Shown here piece by piece: positions 26,000-34,916 of a DNA stretch of 64,000 nt. The notes below the pieces were generated by a model. That model had not been told where the DNA came from, ran no database searches, and saw only the letters and a list, made by a program, of their open reading frames with translations. Position numbers and translations under genes: made by a program. Numbering within the stretch: position 1 is the stretch's first letter; the number at the start of each line of letters is the position of its first letter. The stretch is from Delta-02 sp964513565 (lineage in GTDB: Bacteria; Desulfobacterota; Syntrophorhabdia; Syntrophorhabdales; Syntrophorhabdaceae): assembly GCA_964513565.1 (NCBI GenBank), contig CAZENE010000012.1, forward strand, positions 1-64,000, in the 5' to 3' direction.

Positions 26000-26791
26000 A
26001 TGAACGTCCTCAATGTCCCGGTGGTCAAATATTCCGACGATGGCGCCCATGAGGTCATAGAGAAGGTCGCCGTTGAGGAACCTCTCGAAATATACATCGA
26101 TAACGTGCCTTTCTATATGACCATGCGGCTGCCGGGGGAAGAAGTGGCGCTGGCTCTGGGTATATGTTTTACGGACGGTCTTATCACATCGATGGGTGAT
26201 GTTACAGGCGCGAATTATTGCGGCGATGTTTCAACGAACAAGATAAATATTTACTTGAGCGAAGCACGAAAGAAAAGGCCCCTTCCCATGAAGGACAAGA
26301 CATTCACCAGTTATTCAAGCTGCGGGTTGTGCGGTTCGGACATGGTCCGCGACCTGACGGCGTCAATAGAAATGATCCGGAAGACCATCACCATCCCGTT
26401 TCGTGAACTTTTCCCAATGCAGGATGTCATGGTGGAGAATCAGGCTGCCCGGCGCTCCACCGGGGCCACGCATGCCGCCTCCATATTTGATGCACAAGGG
26501 AAATTCCTTTCATTTTCTGAAGACGTCGGTCGGCACAACGGACTCGACAAGGCCATCGGCAAACTGCTCTTTGACGGCAGGCTTCCCGAAGCGAAAATCG
26601 TCCACTTAAGCTCCCGCCTCAGTTACGAAATGGTAATGAAGGCAGCCCGTATGCGCGCGGAGATACTGACCGGCGTGTCCGCGGCGACATCGCTCGCGAT
26701 ACAGGTTGCGGACGCACTCGGAATAACCCTCATCGGCTCCCTGCGCGAACCGCAGGGAAACATCTTTACGCATCCGGAAAGAGTGATTTGA
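26000..26791 (+). CDS. fdhD: Formate dehydrogenase accessory sulfurtransferase FdhD
   Basis: 263 residues. FdhD passes sulfur from a cysteine desulfurase to the molybdenum/tungsten cofactor of formate dehydrogenase. The reactive loop SSCGLCG (CxxC) is intact, with RRSTGATHAA and SEDVGRHNGLDKAIG, both family signatures. AGGAGG six bases upstream supports ATG 26000. No formate dehydrogenase gene is in the window. The gene sits alone between flgL and flagellin, flanked on both sides by heptad arrays, suggesting insertion into a flagellar locus. Confidence 0.95.
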   Translation: MNVLNVPVVKYSDDGAHEVIEKVAVEEPLEIYIDNVPFYMTMRLPGEEVALALGICFTDGLITSMGDVTGANYCGDVSTNKINIYLSEARKKRPLPMKDKTFTSYSSCGLCGSDMVRDLTASIEMIRKTITIPFRELFPMQDVMVENQAARRSTGATHAASIFDAQGKFLSFSEDVGRHNGLDKAIGKLLFDGRLPEAKIVHLSSRLSYEMVMKAARMRAEILTGVSAATSLAIQVADALGITLIGSLREPQGNIFTHPERVI

Positions 26792-26793
26792 AC

Positions 26794-26909
26794 AGCTAAG
26801 GGCTAACGGCGAACGGATATGTTATGCATGGCCCAATGTTATGGCAAAGCGTTCTTTTCCCCATTATTTAAATATCTTCCCCTTAATCTTAACCCATAGC
26901 CGTTAGCCT
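26794..26909. repeat. Inverted pair of heptad arrays between fdhD and flagellin
   Basis: Left array 26794-26816 (units AGCTAAG, GGCTAAC, GGCGAAC) and right array 26882-26909 (units TTAACCC, ATAGCCG, TTAGCCT) are reverse complements in style. They share a perfect 10-bp match GGCTAACGGC/GCCGTTAGCC (26801-26810, 26899-26908). They enclose about 65 bases. Confidence 0.65.
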
Positions 26910-26916
26910 TCCCCCC

Positions 26917-26943
26917 TTAAGTTTGTTTCACAATCTACGATAA
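26917..26943 (+). promoter_or_regulatory. Sigma-28 promoter of the flagellin gene
   Basis: TTAAGTTT (26917-26924), 11 bases, TACGATAA (26936-26943): three mismatches to TAAAGTTT-N11-GCCGATAA. Start point near 26950, giving a flagellin leader of about 116 bases with a CCGGCG/CGCCGG hairpin (27021-27036). Confidence 0.85.
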
Positions 26944-26950
26944 CTATTTC

Positions 26951-27085
26951 ATGAACATAAATACTGTGCTCACCAGGGAGGTGAAAGCAATTTCGGGAAA
27001 GGGCACAAAAGTGTACTGCTCCGGCGAGATCGCCGGGAGAAAAAATCCTAGAAAAGGAGATCAACCATGTCAGACATTTCATTAA
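26951..27085 (+). CDS. Possible 44-codon upstream ORF overlapping the flagellin start
   Basis: An ATG at 26951, at or next to the predicted start point, opens a frame of 44 codons that ends 19 bases inside the flagellin gene in another frame. An internal GTG (26981) has GGGAGG directly in front. It could be a leader peptide coupling or blocking flagellin translation, or chance: an open run this long is not rare. Confidence 0.25.
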   Translation: MNINTVLTREVKAISGKGTKVYCSGEIAGRKNPRKGDQPCQTFH

Positions 27086-28224
27086 CCAAAGGTATGCGGT
27101 CAAATCTTCTCGCCCTTCAGTCAACAGTCAAATTTATGGACAGGACACAGGAAAGATTATCAACCGGCAAGAAAGTTAACTCAGCTTTGGACAACCCGAC
27201 AAACTTCTTTACGGCTCTGTCCCATACATCCCGTGCAAATGACCTTTTAGGATTTAAGGATGCGATCTCTGAAGCCATTCAGACAGTTAAAGCTGCCGAT
27301 ACAGCCGTTTCCGGCATCAAGAGCCTTATTGCCTCAGCAAAAGCTCTGGCCGAGGACGCAAAAGGCCAGGTAGGCGCATCCAACCTGACCCAGACCCTCC
27401 AGCTGGGCACGGTCACAGCGGGAGCCACCATATCGATTGGTGGGATCACATTTACGGCCGTTGATACTGCCGGTTCGCAGATCTCAGGTGGTACTGACTT
27501 TGAGATCGGCGCTACGGCATCGGCCACAGCCTTCAACCTCGCTGCACTGGTCAACCAGCATGACACATCTGATGCGACCGAATTTAACGCAACAGTTTCC
27601 GGCGATACGATCACTTTCACGAGCAGGACCGCGGGTACAGCAATGACAACCACGAGTATTGCCGGCACATATACCGGTTTTACCGAAGGGACCATTGCCG
27701 GGGGCGACGGTACTGAACTGGCTGCAAAAGTTGCAAAATACGCGACATTTATATCACAGATCACCGATTTGGAAAAGGATGCGTATTACAAAGGCAAGAA
27801 TCTGCTCGGCGGCGCTGCCAGCGGTTCGAACGATATGGTGGTGCGTTTCGGCAACAAGCATAGCCTCACAGTTGCATCCTTTGATGGATCGGCAACGGGC
27901 CTTGGTTTAAGCCTGACTGCAACCAATGGCTGGGAGGCCGAAGCAGACATTACAGGCGATATCACGAAACTCGAAACAGCTCTCGATACTTTGAAGATCA
28001 AATCTTCGGACCTTTCGAGCAACCTGGCTATTATCAACACGCGTGATGAGTGGATCACGAGCATTTCCAGTGTCCTCCAGATCGGTGCCGACAACCTGAC
28101 CCTTGCCGATACCAATGAGGAAGGCGCCAATATGCTTATGCTCCAGACCCGTCAGTCACTGAGTACATCTGCGTTGAGCTTGTCAGCACAGGCTGCGCAG
28201 TCTGTCCTCCAGCTCTTCCGTTAA
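27067..28224 (+). CDS. fliC: Flagellin
   Basis: 385 residues, filament subunit. D0/D1 helices are clear at both ends (ALQSTVKFMDRTQERLSTGK near the start; TRQSLSTSALSLSAQAAQSV then LQLFR at the end). The middle holds a beta-rich insert (about 118-215) with Thr/Ser-rich segments such as TISIGGITFTAVDTAGSQIS, exposed and a likely site for O-glycosylation by the neighbouring island. AAAAGGAG precedes ATG. Regulated by a sigma-28 promoter and probably by FlbT on its leader. Confidence 0.96.
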   Translation: MSDISLTKGMRSNLLALQSTVKFMDRTQERLSTGKKVNSALDNPTNFFTALSHTSRANDLLGFKDAISEAIQTVKAADTAVSGIKSLIASAKALAEDAKGQVGASNLTQTLQLGTVTAGATISIGGITFTAVDTAGSQISGGTDFEIGATASATAFNLAALVNQHDTSDATEFNATVSGDTITFTSRTAGTAMTTTSIAGTYTGFTEGTIAGGDGTELAAKVAKYATFISQITDLEKDAYYKGKNLLGGAASGSNDMVVRFGNKHSLTVASFDGSATGLGLSLTATNGWEAEADITGDITKLETALDTLKIKSSDLSSNLAIINTRDEWITSISSVLQIGADNLTLADTNEEGANMLMLQTRQSLSTSALSLSAQAAQSVLQLFR

Positions 28225-28243
28225 AAACGGCTGATATTAATCG

Positions 28244-28273
28244 GAAGGAGGCTTTAAAAGGCCTCCTTCTTTC
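28244..28273 (+). terminator. Hairpin after flagellin (terminator or attenuator)
   Basis: Perfect 9-bp stem GAAGGAGGC/GCCTCCTTC with an 8-base loop, followed by TTTC. It should end most flagellin messages and let some read through into the 62-residue gene, flbT and flaF. Confidence 0.7.
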
Positions 28274-28297
28274 ACCGCCTTTACAGGGAGGTGGGAA

Positions 28298-28486
28298 ATG
28301 TCGATAAACAGCATAGGAATCATCGAACACAATAGGATAAGGCAACATCGGGCGATTCGCGACAAAAGACCAAAAATGATCCCGAAGGACCAGGCTGTGA
28401 TCCATAAATTACCAATTGAAAACAACGATTTTACCAAAATTGTCTTTCCTCCCTTTCTGCCTATCGGGGATACAGAGATCATCTAA
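28298..28486 (+). CDS. 62-residue protein of unknown function between flagellin and flbT
   Basis: Strong ribosome site GGGAGG six bases before ATG makes it a real gene. The product is small, basic in the first half (RIRQHRAIRDKRPK) and hydrophobic/acidic at the end (FTKIVFPPFLPIGDTEII). No family recognised. Placed 15 bases before flbT, so cotranscribed with it. A role in flagellin expression or export is suggested only by position. Confidence 0.75.
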   Translation: MSINSIGIIEHNRIRQHRAIRDKRPKMIPKDQAVIHKLPIENNDFTKIVFPPFLPIGDTEII

Positions 28487-28501
28487 AGGAAATGAGTTGC
28501 T

Positions 28502-28897
28502 ATGGCGCTTAAGATAAAATTGAAACCACATGAGAGATCGATCATCGGGGGAGCGGTGGTTACAAATGGCGACTCCAAGTGTGACCTGATCATTGAAAAT
28601 GAGGTGCCTGTCCTTCGCGATAAGGACATAATGCGGGAAAACGATGCAAATACTCCGAGCAAGCGTATATATTTTATTATACAGCTTATGTATGTTGACA
28701 ATAAGGACCCGGTTGAAAAACACAATATCTACTGGGCGCTTGTCAAGGACGTGGTAGAGGCAGCACCGAGCACGGCGGAACTACTTTCAGAAATGAGCAA
28801 CCTTATAATAGGCAGCCGATATTATCCTGCCTTGAAACTGGCGAGAAAGCTGATCGATTATGAAAAGGAGGCGACACGTAATGTGCGCAGGGATTAA
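28502..28897 (+). CDS. flbT: Flagellin post-transcriptional regulator FlbT
   Basis: 131 residues. Begins MALKIKLKPHERSIIGGAVV, the FlbT family signature, with IYFIIQLMYVDNKDPVEKHN in the middle. In Caulobacter FlbT binds the flagellin mRNA leader and blocks translation until the hook is complete. Here it sits just downstream of flagellin, whose leader is long and structured. AAAGGA lies eleven bases upstream. Overlaps flaF by 17 bases. Confidence 0.92.
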   Translation: MALKIKLKPHERSIIGGAVVTNGDSKCDLIIENEVPVLRDKDIMRENDANTPSKRIYFIIQLMYVDNKDPVEKHNIYWALVKDVVEAAPSTAELLSEMSNLIIGSRYYPALKLARKLIDYEKEATRNVRRD

Positions 28898-29255
28898 CGC
28901 CTATAAGCAGACAATAAAAACGACCCTGACCGGGAAAGAGCTTGAGGCGCATGTCTTGAGCAAAGCTGCTCTCCTGCTTAAAGAATGCCAGGAAAAATGG
29001 AACGACGAAGGGCATTTTAACCGCCTCGACGAAGCGCTGGTTTTTAATCAGAGGATCTGGACGATCTTTCAGGATGAACTTATCAGGGAAGATAATCCTC
29101 TACCCGCGGAGCTCAGGGGAGACATACTGAAATTAAGCGTTTTCATAGACAAGCGGATCGTCGAGATCATGCAAGACCCCGCGCCGGAAAAACTCGAAAT
29201 TGTGATCAATATTAATCTCAATATTGCCGCGGGACTGAGAGGGTCCCATGGATAA
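28881..29255 (+). CDS. flaF: Flagellin regulator/assembly factor FlaF
   Basis: 124 residues. MCAGINAYKQTIKTTLTGKE then LEAHVLSKAALLLKECQEKW and FNQRIWTIFQDELI fit the FlaF family, which in Alphaproteobacteria works with FlbT and is needed for flagellin production. The start at 28881 is set by AAGGAGG (28865-28871), nine bases away. The C-terminus (IVININLNIAAGLRGSHG) is longer than usual. The gene runs into a convergent glycosyltransferase gene ten bases away. Confidence 0.88.
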   Translation: MCAGINAYKQTIKTTLTGKELEAHVLSKAALLLKECQEKWNDEGHFNRLDEALVFNQRIWTIFQDELIREDNPLPAELRGDILKLSVFIDKRIVEIMQDPAPEKLEIVININLNIAAGLRGSHG

Positions 29256-29264
29256 CTCCCATCA

Positions 29265-32200
29265 TTATCTAAGCGTCTCGAAAAGAACCACGGAATCCTT
29301 TAATGTGTTGTAATCTGAATCAATGACCGTCTTCAATAGCAATTTCGCGTGATCTTTTCTTCCTGCCTGAGTCATTTTTTTTGAAAGCCAGTATATTGCG
29401 TGACCGTAATCGTGCCCGACCCGTTTCATCTTATCGAGCAATTTCAATCCATCCTGGGCCTTTCCATTGAGGCAATAGGCGGCGGCCAGAGCTCCCGCTG
29501 CTGTAACAAAGTCGGGTTTTTTTCTGACCAGGTCCTCGAGTACGTGTGTTGCCTCACCAATATCTCCCGAACAGAAAGACGATGTCGCGTAAACAAGGAG
29601 AGCGCCCGGGGATTCCGGATTTATGGCCACCGCCTTTCTGGCGGCATCTATAGCCTCCCGGAACTGTCCTGTTTCCAGATAATGGGACGCCATATTAAAG
29701 TACGCGGCCTCATCATCCGGCTTAAATTGTATATACATGTTCCATAGATCGAGCGATTCCTTATATTTTCCAAGTTCGCCAGCTTGGATAGCGAGTTCTT
29801 TCAAGGCTTTTGTATCCTGATACTTCAATATTTTTTGTCTTCCTAACTCATAATACATTTCAGCCCGGGATAAAGACCGTTCTTTATCCATTTTACCGTA
29901 ATGATGTACAGGAATAGGGCAGTATTCGATCTTTATTCCGGCCTTGTTCAGGGATGGTTCCAATAATTCATGCACCTGATTCTGAAACCGGACCTTGGCA
30001 TCATTCGGGAAAAGCCTTGTCTTGGTCGTTGGGCACCAACCCGCCGCTGTTTCCTCATCAGGGAATTCCCCATCATTTAACGTCCAGTTTTCGAGCGTCG
30101 TATTTGCTGTATAGGTTCGTGTTGTCATTAAATAGGCCTTGGGATGGGACGTTTCTTGATCAATTATTTTCCTGAGCCTGTCATAATCCCTGGACGACAG
30201 TACTTCGTCTGCATCATGCACAAGGATCCAAGCTCCCTTTGCTCTTTCCAGGGAGGCATTTCGCGCTTCCGAAAAATCGTTATTCCAGAGATGATCGTAA
30301 ACACGGGCGCCGAAGATCGTGGCAAGTTCTTTTGTTTTGTCGCTCGACCCTGTATCGACAACAATTATTTCATCGGCTACCGGTAGAATACTGGCGAGAC
30401 ACCGGGCAAGATATTTTTCTTCATTTTTCGTGATCATGCAGACGGACAGCGTGCCGGGTTTACGCGTACTATCAATTACTAGGGGGCCTATCTTGTTCCT
30501 GACCGCAAGGGCTGCGGATAACATGTCATCATCGAAGCCAAAAGCAACGATTGCTTTTTGTATCACGTCCATTGCCTCAGAATCTTTCTGCAATTGGAGC
30601 AGGACATCCGTAAACAGGAACGAGAGATGTTTATTATTGGGGAAAAGTCCGAAAGCCTCTCGAAATACTTGCTCAGCCCTTGAAAATAGCTGCAGATGAG
30701 TTGCGGTCGAATGATATAACTTCGAGAAATCCCCGGTTTCGGGCGAAAGTATGAAACCTTTTTCAATGAGATCAAATGCTTCATGCTTGTTCGCATCATT
30801 GTGCCATTTCATAAGGCCGATGTGTATATAGGGTTGTGCAAAAGATGGGTCGTACGCAATAGCTTTTCGGAAATATATACCAGCATCATCCTGGTCACCC
30901 CGGTCATTTGCCAGTAATCCTTTAATGTCCAATGCGCGGGATGATGCCGGATTGAGAGACAGTATGCGATCCGCATATCCGTTGGATTTTTCTTCGTCTC
31001 CTAGCATATAGCTGCAATAGCCTAGTAATTCGATGACCCGAATTGAATCTTTTTCTGATACGGGCAGGGATTCCAAGGCTTCAATTGCTTGGTCGTATAA
31101 TTTGGCGTCAAAGAGAATATCGGCAAGACAGAAATAAAGAGCTTTATTCTCCGGCATAAGCTTTATGCCGTCTAGGATCGCCTGAACTGCATCGTTAAGT
31201 GATCCCCTGCCATAATGATCACGTGCCTTTTTGATTGCCAGATGGACAGAAAGTTTAATTCCTGCCGGCGACTGTGAATTGAGTGTACCCCATTGACCGC
31301 GAAAAACCTTGTCAACTCCTTTAAGCCTTTTTCTATTGTCCTGCTGGTATACACAACTGTCCGACGCGATTGAGACCTGATATTCCTCGATGATGGCTCG
31401 CATGATAAGATCGTTAAACGCGGCGTATTCGTCTCTAATATCTTCATTGAGCAGACCGGTCTTATTTAAGAGTTCCCTGGAAATAAGGAGGCACGAACTG
31501 TCTGCTTCATAGGCTGCTACATAGCGGTTTCTGTTGCGTGCGCTGTAAGCCTGTGAGGCAGCTGAAAAATCCGGTAAGGACAATTTTTCTGCACCCGGTA
31601 TTTGCTGGTTCCCAGTGGCATGACTGGACATGGGCAGTACTATCCCGGTATCCGGTTGGTGAACGAAGCATTCGAGCATCCGATCGTATGTTTCCTGAAG
31701 CATAATAGTTTTTCCATCAAGCAACAGAATGTACTGTCCGGACGATGCCTTGAGAGCCCTGTTGACCATCCGCGAGCAGCAATCGTCGATCGAATTATTT
31801 ATCACGGTGTATTTCGATTGGGCAGCTAGTTGTTTCGGCCATGGTGGCATGTTTTTATCATTTGTCGTCAGGATGATCTCGTTCGGTCCGGACAGGAGTG
31901 TTCGCAAGGATTCGATACATTTTTTGGTTAGGGTAGTGAAGGTTGACACAGGGATTATGATCGATGTAGATCCCGGTACGCATTCGGGTAATCCCATACA
32001 CGATCGTGCCGGCCCGGACTGTGAACGCCACCAGGACATAGTTTGAATTACCAAGCGTGAATATACCTGGATCAGGTCATCTAGGTACGATTTGTGACCG
32101 TTCAACAATGCGGTATACAGTAGAGGAAAGGCACGGGAATGATCTTTTGAAGCTAGGCATTTAGCGAGGTTCTTCTGGTCAACTTTTCTCCACTGACGGT

Positions 32201-34916
32201 CGACATTATCTGGGTCTAACCCGGTCTTATCTTTTAGTCGGGCCAAAAGTTTCTCGAGAAGATCGGGAAGTTCTGTTTTATTATTTTGGACAGCCTCGAT
32301 TATTTTTTCCAATAGACTGTATCTTAAAAGAAGGCCTTTCCTGGATGCGTCATTATAAAGGGAAATTATCGCGTTGTTCTCCTCGTGCTGGGTAAGGCGG
32401 TTGCTGTGTTCAATACTTTGCGGGGAATTAAGATACAGTCCCAATGAAGAATCTATATGATAAAAATCATTTGTTTGAGAAATGCGAAGCCAAAATTCAT
32501 AATCACCCGATGTGATCATTGATTCGTCAAAATATCCGTATTCATCGTGCACCGATCTGCGCCACATTGGTTGAGGCCCCATGAAACAGACCCCGGTAAG
32601 GAGCGTATTCCTGTCCCAATCATGCCATCTATATAACCCTGAAGGCGTATGGTTATCAAAGGTCTCGTTCTCACGATCGGTAATTATGACATTCGCATAC
32701 ACGAGAGCTATCTCGGGGCTACCTTCCAGGATGCGGGTCATTTTCTCAAATGCATCGAAGCTGTGACGATCATCGGCATTGGCATTCGTGATATATTTGC
32801 CTGATGCCATTTTTATCCCTCTATTCCAGGCAGCGTAGACCGTCTCATTTTTATCGGTCCTGATGTACCTAATGTTGTCGAATTTAGATTGCATCTCTTT
32901 TATAACTTCGCCTTCATTCTGTTGTGAGAAGCTGTCGATGACGATTATCTCGATTCGATCAGCAATGGTCTGGGCCTCCAGATCTTCCAGACAGCCGCGG
33001 ATAAAACGCTCGCTGTTGTACGTCGAGACAATTGCTGAGACAAGATATTCTCCAGTTTCATTACACGCCTTCGACCCTTCATCATATGTATTTGAGATCA
33101 GATGCCGGCCAACGGCCTCAAGACCTACGGAGGCATCCTTGTTTTTTGGATCGAGCTCAAGCATTCGTTCGTAAAAATATCTTGCATCAGATACCTGTCG
33201 CTGCTCTAAGGAGATCCTGCCCAGGGAAGATAGAAGTTCAAGGTCATTTGGGGCGAGAGACATACCCTTGATATATAAGGTAAGGGCTTTCTCCTGGTCA
33301 TGCCTGACGACATAATAGAAATCGGCGAGATTCTTTATATAGGTCACATTGTCCGGTGTCAATTCTACGGCTCTTTCATAGTGCAACAACGCCTTGTCAT
33401 GATCACCTGATTGCCAGTGAAGGACACCGAGATCGTTATGTGCGGGCGGGAAGCCCGGGTTTTTGTTGAGGAGGTCATTCAGCATGCGGATTGCTGTTCC
33501 CTGGTCACCCTTTTCAGCTATTGACAGGGCCTCTTCATAGGCCATTAATGTGGCGGCTTCATGTGCGTTTACCGTGTTGGGTAATTCGCGAAGCTGGACT
33601 GAATCTAATGCCCGGTCCCATATGTACGGGGCCACATTTTCCCTCCATGTTCTCTCGTAGTATTGAGAGCGGGAAACAAGAAATGGAAAGCGTCTTTCGG
33701 GATCACAGGAACGCTTTAAAAGGGCAAGAGCCCCTGGATGATCACCACGTCGGGCCTCATTCAGGGCTATCCAGAATAATACTATTCCATAAGGGCAAAT
33801 GTATCCCTCGGAAGCGATAACGACATTTTCTTTGAATGCCGAAAAAAGATCATCGTTCATTAACGAAATGCGACGCTCGGCATCAAGGATCTTTTTTCTT
33901 TCCTGGGGATTTTCGAAATTCCCTCTCAAAGATAATAAAAAGTCCGGTTGGATAGGGTCCATTTCCGAATGGTGATTACCTGCAAATTTGCGGCTCATTA
34001 AAAAATCTACGATCTCATCAATCGTGTGTAACTGCCAGAGATCGGCGTCAAACTGGATGTCGAGGGCTAAGAGGTTCGATGCAAAGGAAAATATCTCCAC
34101 CATGTCGAGAGTGTTGAGCAGTCTCGAATCGATAAGTTCTGTATCCCGATGGATCTCTGCATAAAGATCTTTTTCAGATATACGGTCACGTATAGATGTT
34201 ATTAAGGCGTCCTTGAGTTCCTCGCCGGTGCATGTACGGACCTGTGCGATGTTCAGATTATTGAGAAGCAGGGAGCAGAATGACTCATTCTCGGACTGTG
34301 GGTCAAATAACAGGTGTCCTGGCGAAAACGTTATCTCTAATCCTGTCGTTTGTCTGATCTCTTCGAGGTATATTTGAGCCCCCTCGCGATTCATATGGCT
34401 CGCGTCTTCCTGCATATACGTGCTTAAAGGCATCCCATTCTTATCAAGGATCCTCCTTAGTGGATTAATAACAGCAATGTCGCGCCCGGCACAGATCTCC
34501 TCTATCCGTCTATTAAATTGCCTCGCAATATCATATTTATCCTTAATTGGGACGTTGTGAAAATTCAGTTGATGAAACGGTTGGGGGAAAACAAGCCATG
34601 CGAACCTCCCTGCCTCATTGAGTTCATTAAAAACGGCCGTATAGTTTTCGGCAATAGCTTTAAATTCACTTTCGAACCGGCCTTGAGATGCGGCCCAAAA
34701 AAGATGGAAGATATCATGGGTGCCGATGCTGAGGACCTTCCAGCCGGGCTCATTGCGAAACAGTCTTCTAACCTTTTCACCGGACGGCCTGCTTTCATAA
34801 AAATGCCTTATTTTTAAGGCTCCCACCCAGTACACCCGGATCCGCTCGATCTCTGACGTGACAGTAAATCCCTGGCGATTGAAGCAGTCAATGTTGCTAT
34901 TCCCGGTGATAATCAT
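29265..34916 (-). CDS. Giant SGNH-ACP-TPR protein with three GT2 glycosyltransferase domains
   Basis: 1883 residues, no membrane segment. Domains in order: SGNH/GDSL-like (1-190, GNS at 5-7, DASH at 171-174); acyl-carrier-like helices (about 225-310) where the usual DSL serine site reads NTLD; TPR repeats (about 450-600); GT2 domain A (about 625-860) with NADD at 713-716; GT2 domain B (about 985-1200) lacking a clear DxD (LLDGKT); TPR repeats (about 1230-1470); GT2 domain C (about 1488-1690) with HDADE at 1567-1571; TPR repeats (1700-1860). The TPR-GT2 layout suits glycosylation of a protein, most likely flagellin given the context. Overlaps the DUF115 gene by four bases. Last gene of the 18-gene island. 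Confidence 0.9.
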   Translation of the reverse strand: MIITGNSNIDCFNRQGFTVTSEIERIRVYWVGALKIRHFYESRPSGEKVRRLFRNEPGWKVLSIGTHDIFHLFWAASQGRFESEFKAIAENYTAVFNELNEAGRFAWLVFPQPFHQLNFHNVPIKDKYDIARQFNRRIEEICAGRDIAVINPLRRILDKNGMPLSTYMQEDASHMNREGAQIYLEEIRQTTGLEITFSPGHLLFDPQSENESFCSLLLNNLNIAQVRTCTGEELKDALITSIRDRISEKDLYAEIHRDTELIDSRLLNTLDMVEIFSFASNLLALDIQFDADLWQLHTIDEIVDFLMSRKFAGNHHSEMDPIQPDFLLSLRGNFENPQERKKILDAERRISLMNDDLFSAFKENVVIASEGYICPYGIVLFWIALNEARRGDHPGALALLKRSCDPERRFPFLVSRSQYYERTWRENVAPYIWDRALDSVQLRELPNTVNAHEAATLMAYEEALSIAEKGDQGTAIRMLNDLLNKNPGFPPAHNDLGVLHWQSGDHDKALLHYERAVELTPDNVTYIKNLADFYYVVRHDQEKALTLYIKGMSLAPNDLELLSSLGRISLEQRQVSDARYFYERMLELDPKNKDASVGLEAVGRHLISNTYDEGSKACNETGEYLVSAIVSTYNSERFIRGCLEDLEAQTIADRIEIIVIDSFSQQNEGEVIKEMQSKFDNIRYIRTDKNETVYAAWNRGIKMASGKYITNANADDRHSFDAFEKMTRILEGSPEIALVYANVIITDRENETFDNHTPSGLYRWHDWDRNTLLTGVCFMGPQPMWRRSVHDEYGYFDESMITSGDYEFWLRISQTNDFYHIDSSLGLYLNSPQSIEHSNRLTQHEENNAIISLYNDASRKGLLLRYSLLEKIIEAVQNNKTELPDLLEKLLARLKDKTGLDPDNVDRQWRKVDQKNLAKCLASKDHSRAFPLLYTALLNGHKSYLDDLIQVYSRLVIQTMSWWRSQSGPARSCMGLPECVPGSTSIIIPVSTFTTLTKKCIESLRTLLSGPNEIILTTNDKNMPPWPKQLAAQSKYTVINNSIDDCCSRMVNRALKASSGQYILLLDGKTIMLQETYDRMLECFVHQPDTGIVLPMSSHATGNQQIPGAEKLSLPDFSAASQAYSARNRNRYVAAYEADSSCLLISRELLNKTGLLNEDIRDEYAAFNDLIMRAIIEEYQVSIASDSCVYQQDNRKRLKGVDKVFRGQWGTLNSQSPAGIKLSVHLAIKKARDHYGRGSLNDAVQAILDGIKLMPENKALYFCLADILFDAKLYDQAIEALESLPVSEKDSIRVIELLGYCSYMLGDEEKSNGYADRILSLNPASSRALDIKGLLANDRGDQDDAGIYFRKAIAYDPSFAQPYIHIGLMKWHNDANKHEAFDLIEKGFILSPETGDFSKLYHSTATHLQLFSRAEQVFREAFGLFPNNKHLSFLFTDVLLQLQKDSEAMDVIQKAIVAFGFDDDMLSAALAVRNKIGPLVIDSTRKPGTLSVCMITKNEEKYLARCLASILPVADEIIVVDTGSSDKTKELATIFGARVYDHLWNNDFSEARNASLERAKGAWILVHDADEVLSSRDYDRLRKIIDQETSHPKAYLMTTRTYTANTTLENWTLNDGEFPDEETAAGWCPTTKTRLFPNDAKVRFQNQVHELLEPSLNKAGIKIEYCPIPVHHYGKMDKERSLSRAEMYYELGRQKILKYQDTKALKELAIQAGELGKYKESLDLWNMYIQFKPDDEAAYFNMASHYLETGQFREAIDAARKAVAINPESPGALLVYATSSFCSGDIGEATHVLEDLVRKKPDFVTAAGALAAAYCLNGKAQDGLKLLDKMKRVGHDYGHAIYWLSKKMTQAGRKDHAKLLLKTVIDSDYNTLKDSVVLFETLR

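Noticed and set aside
27001..27019. GGGCAC...CTGC in the flagellin leader as a sigma-54 site
   Set aside because: The GG and GC pairs are 16 rather than 12 bases apart, outside RpoN spacing; the sigma-28 promoter upstream explains expression.
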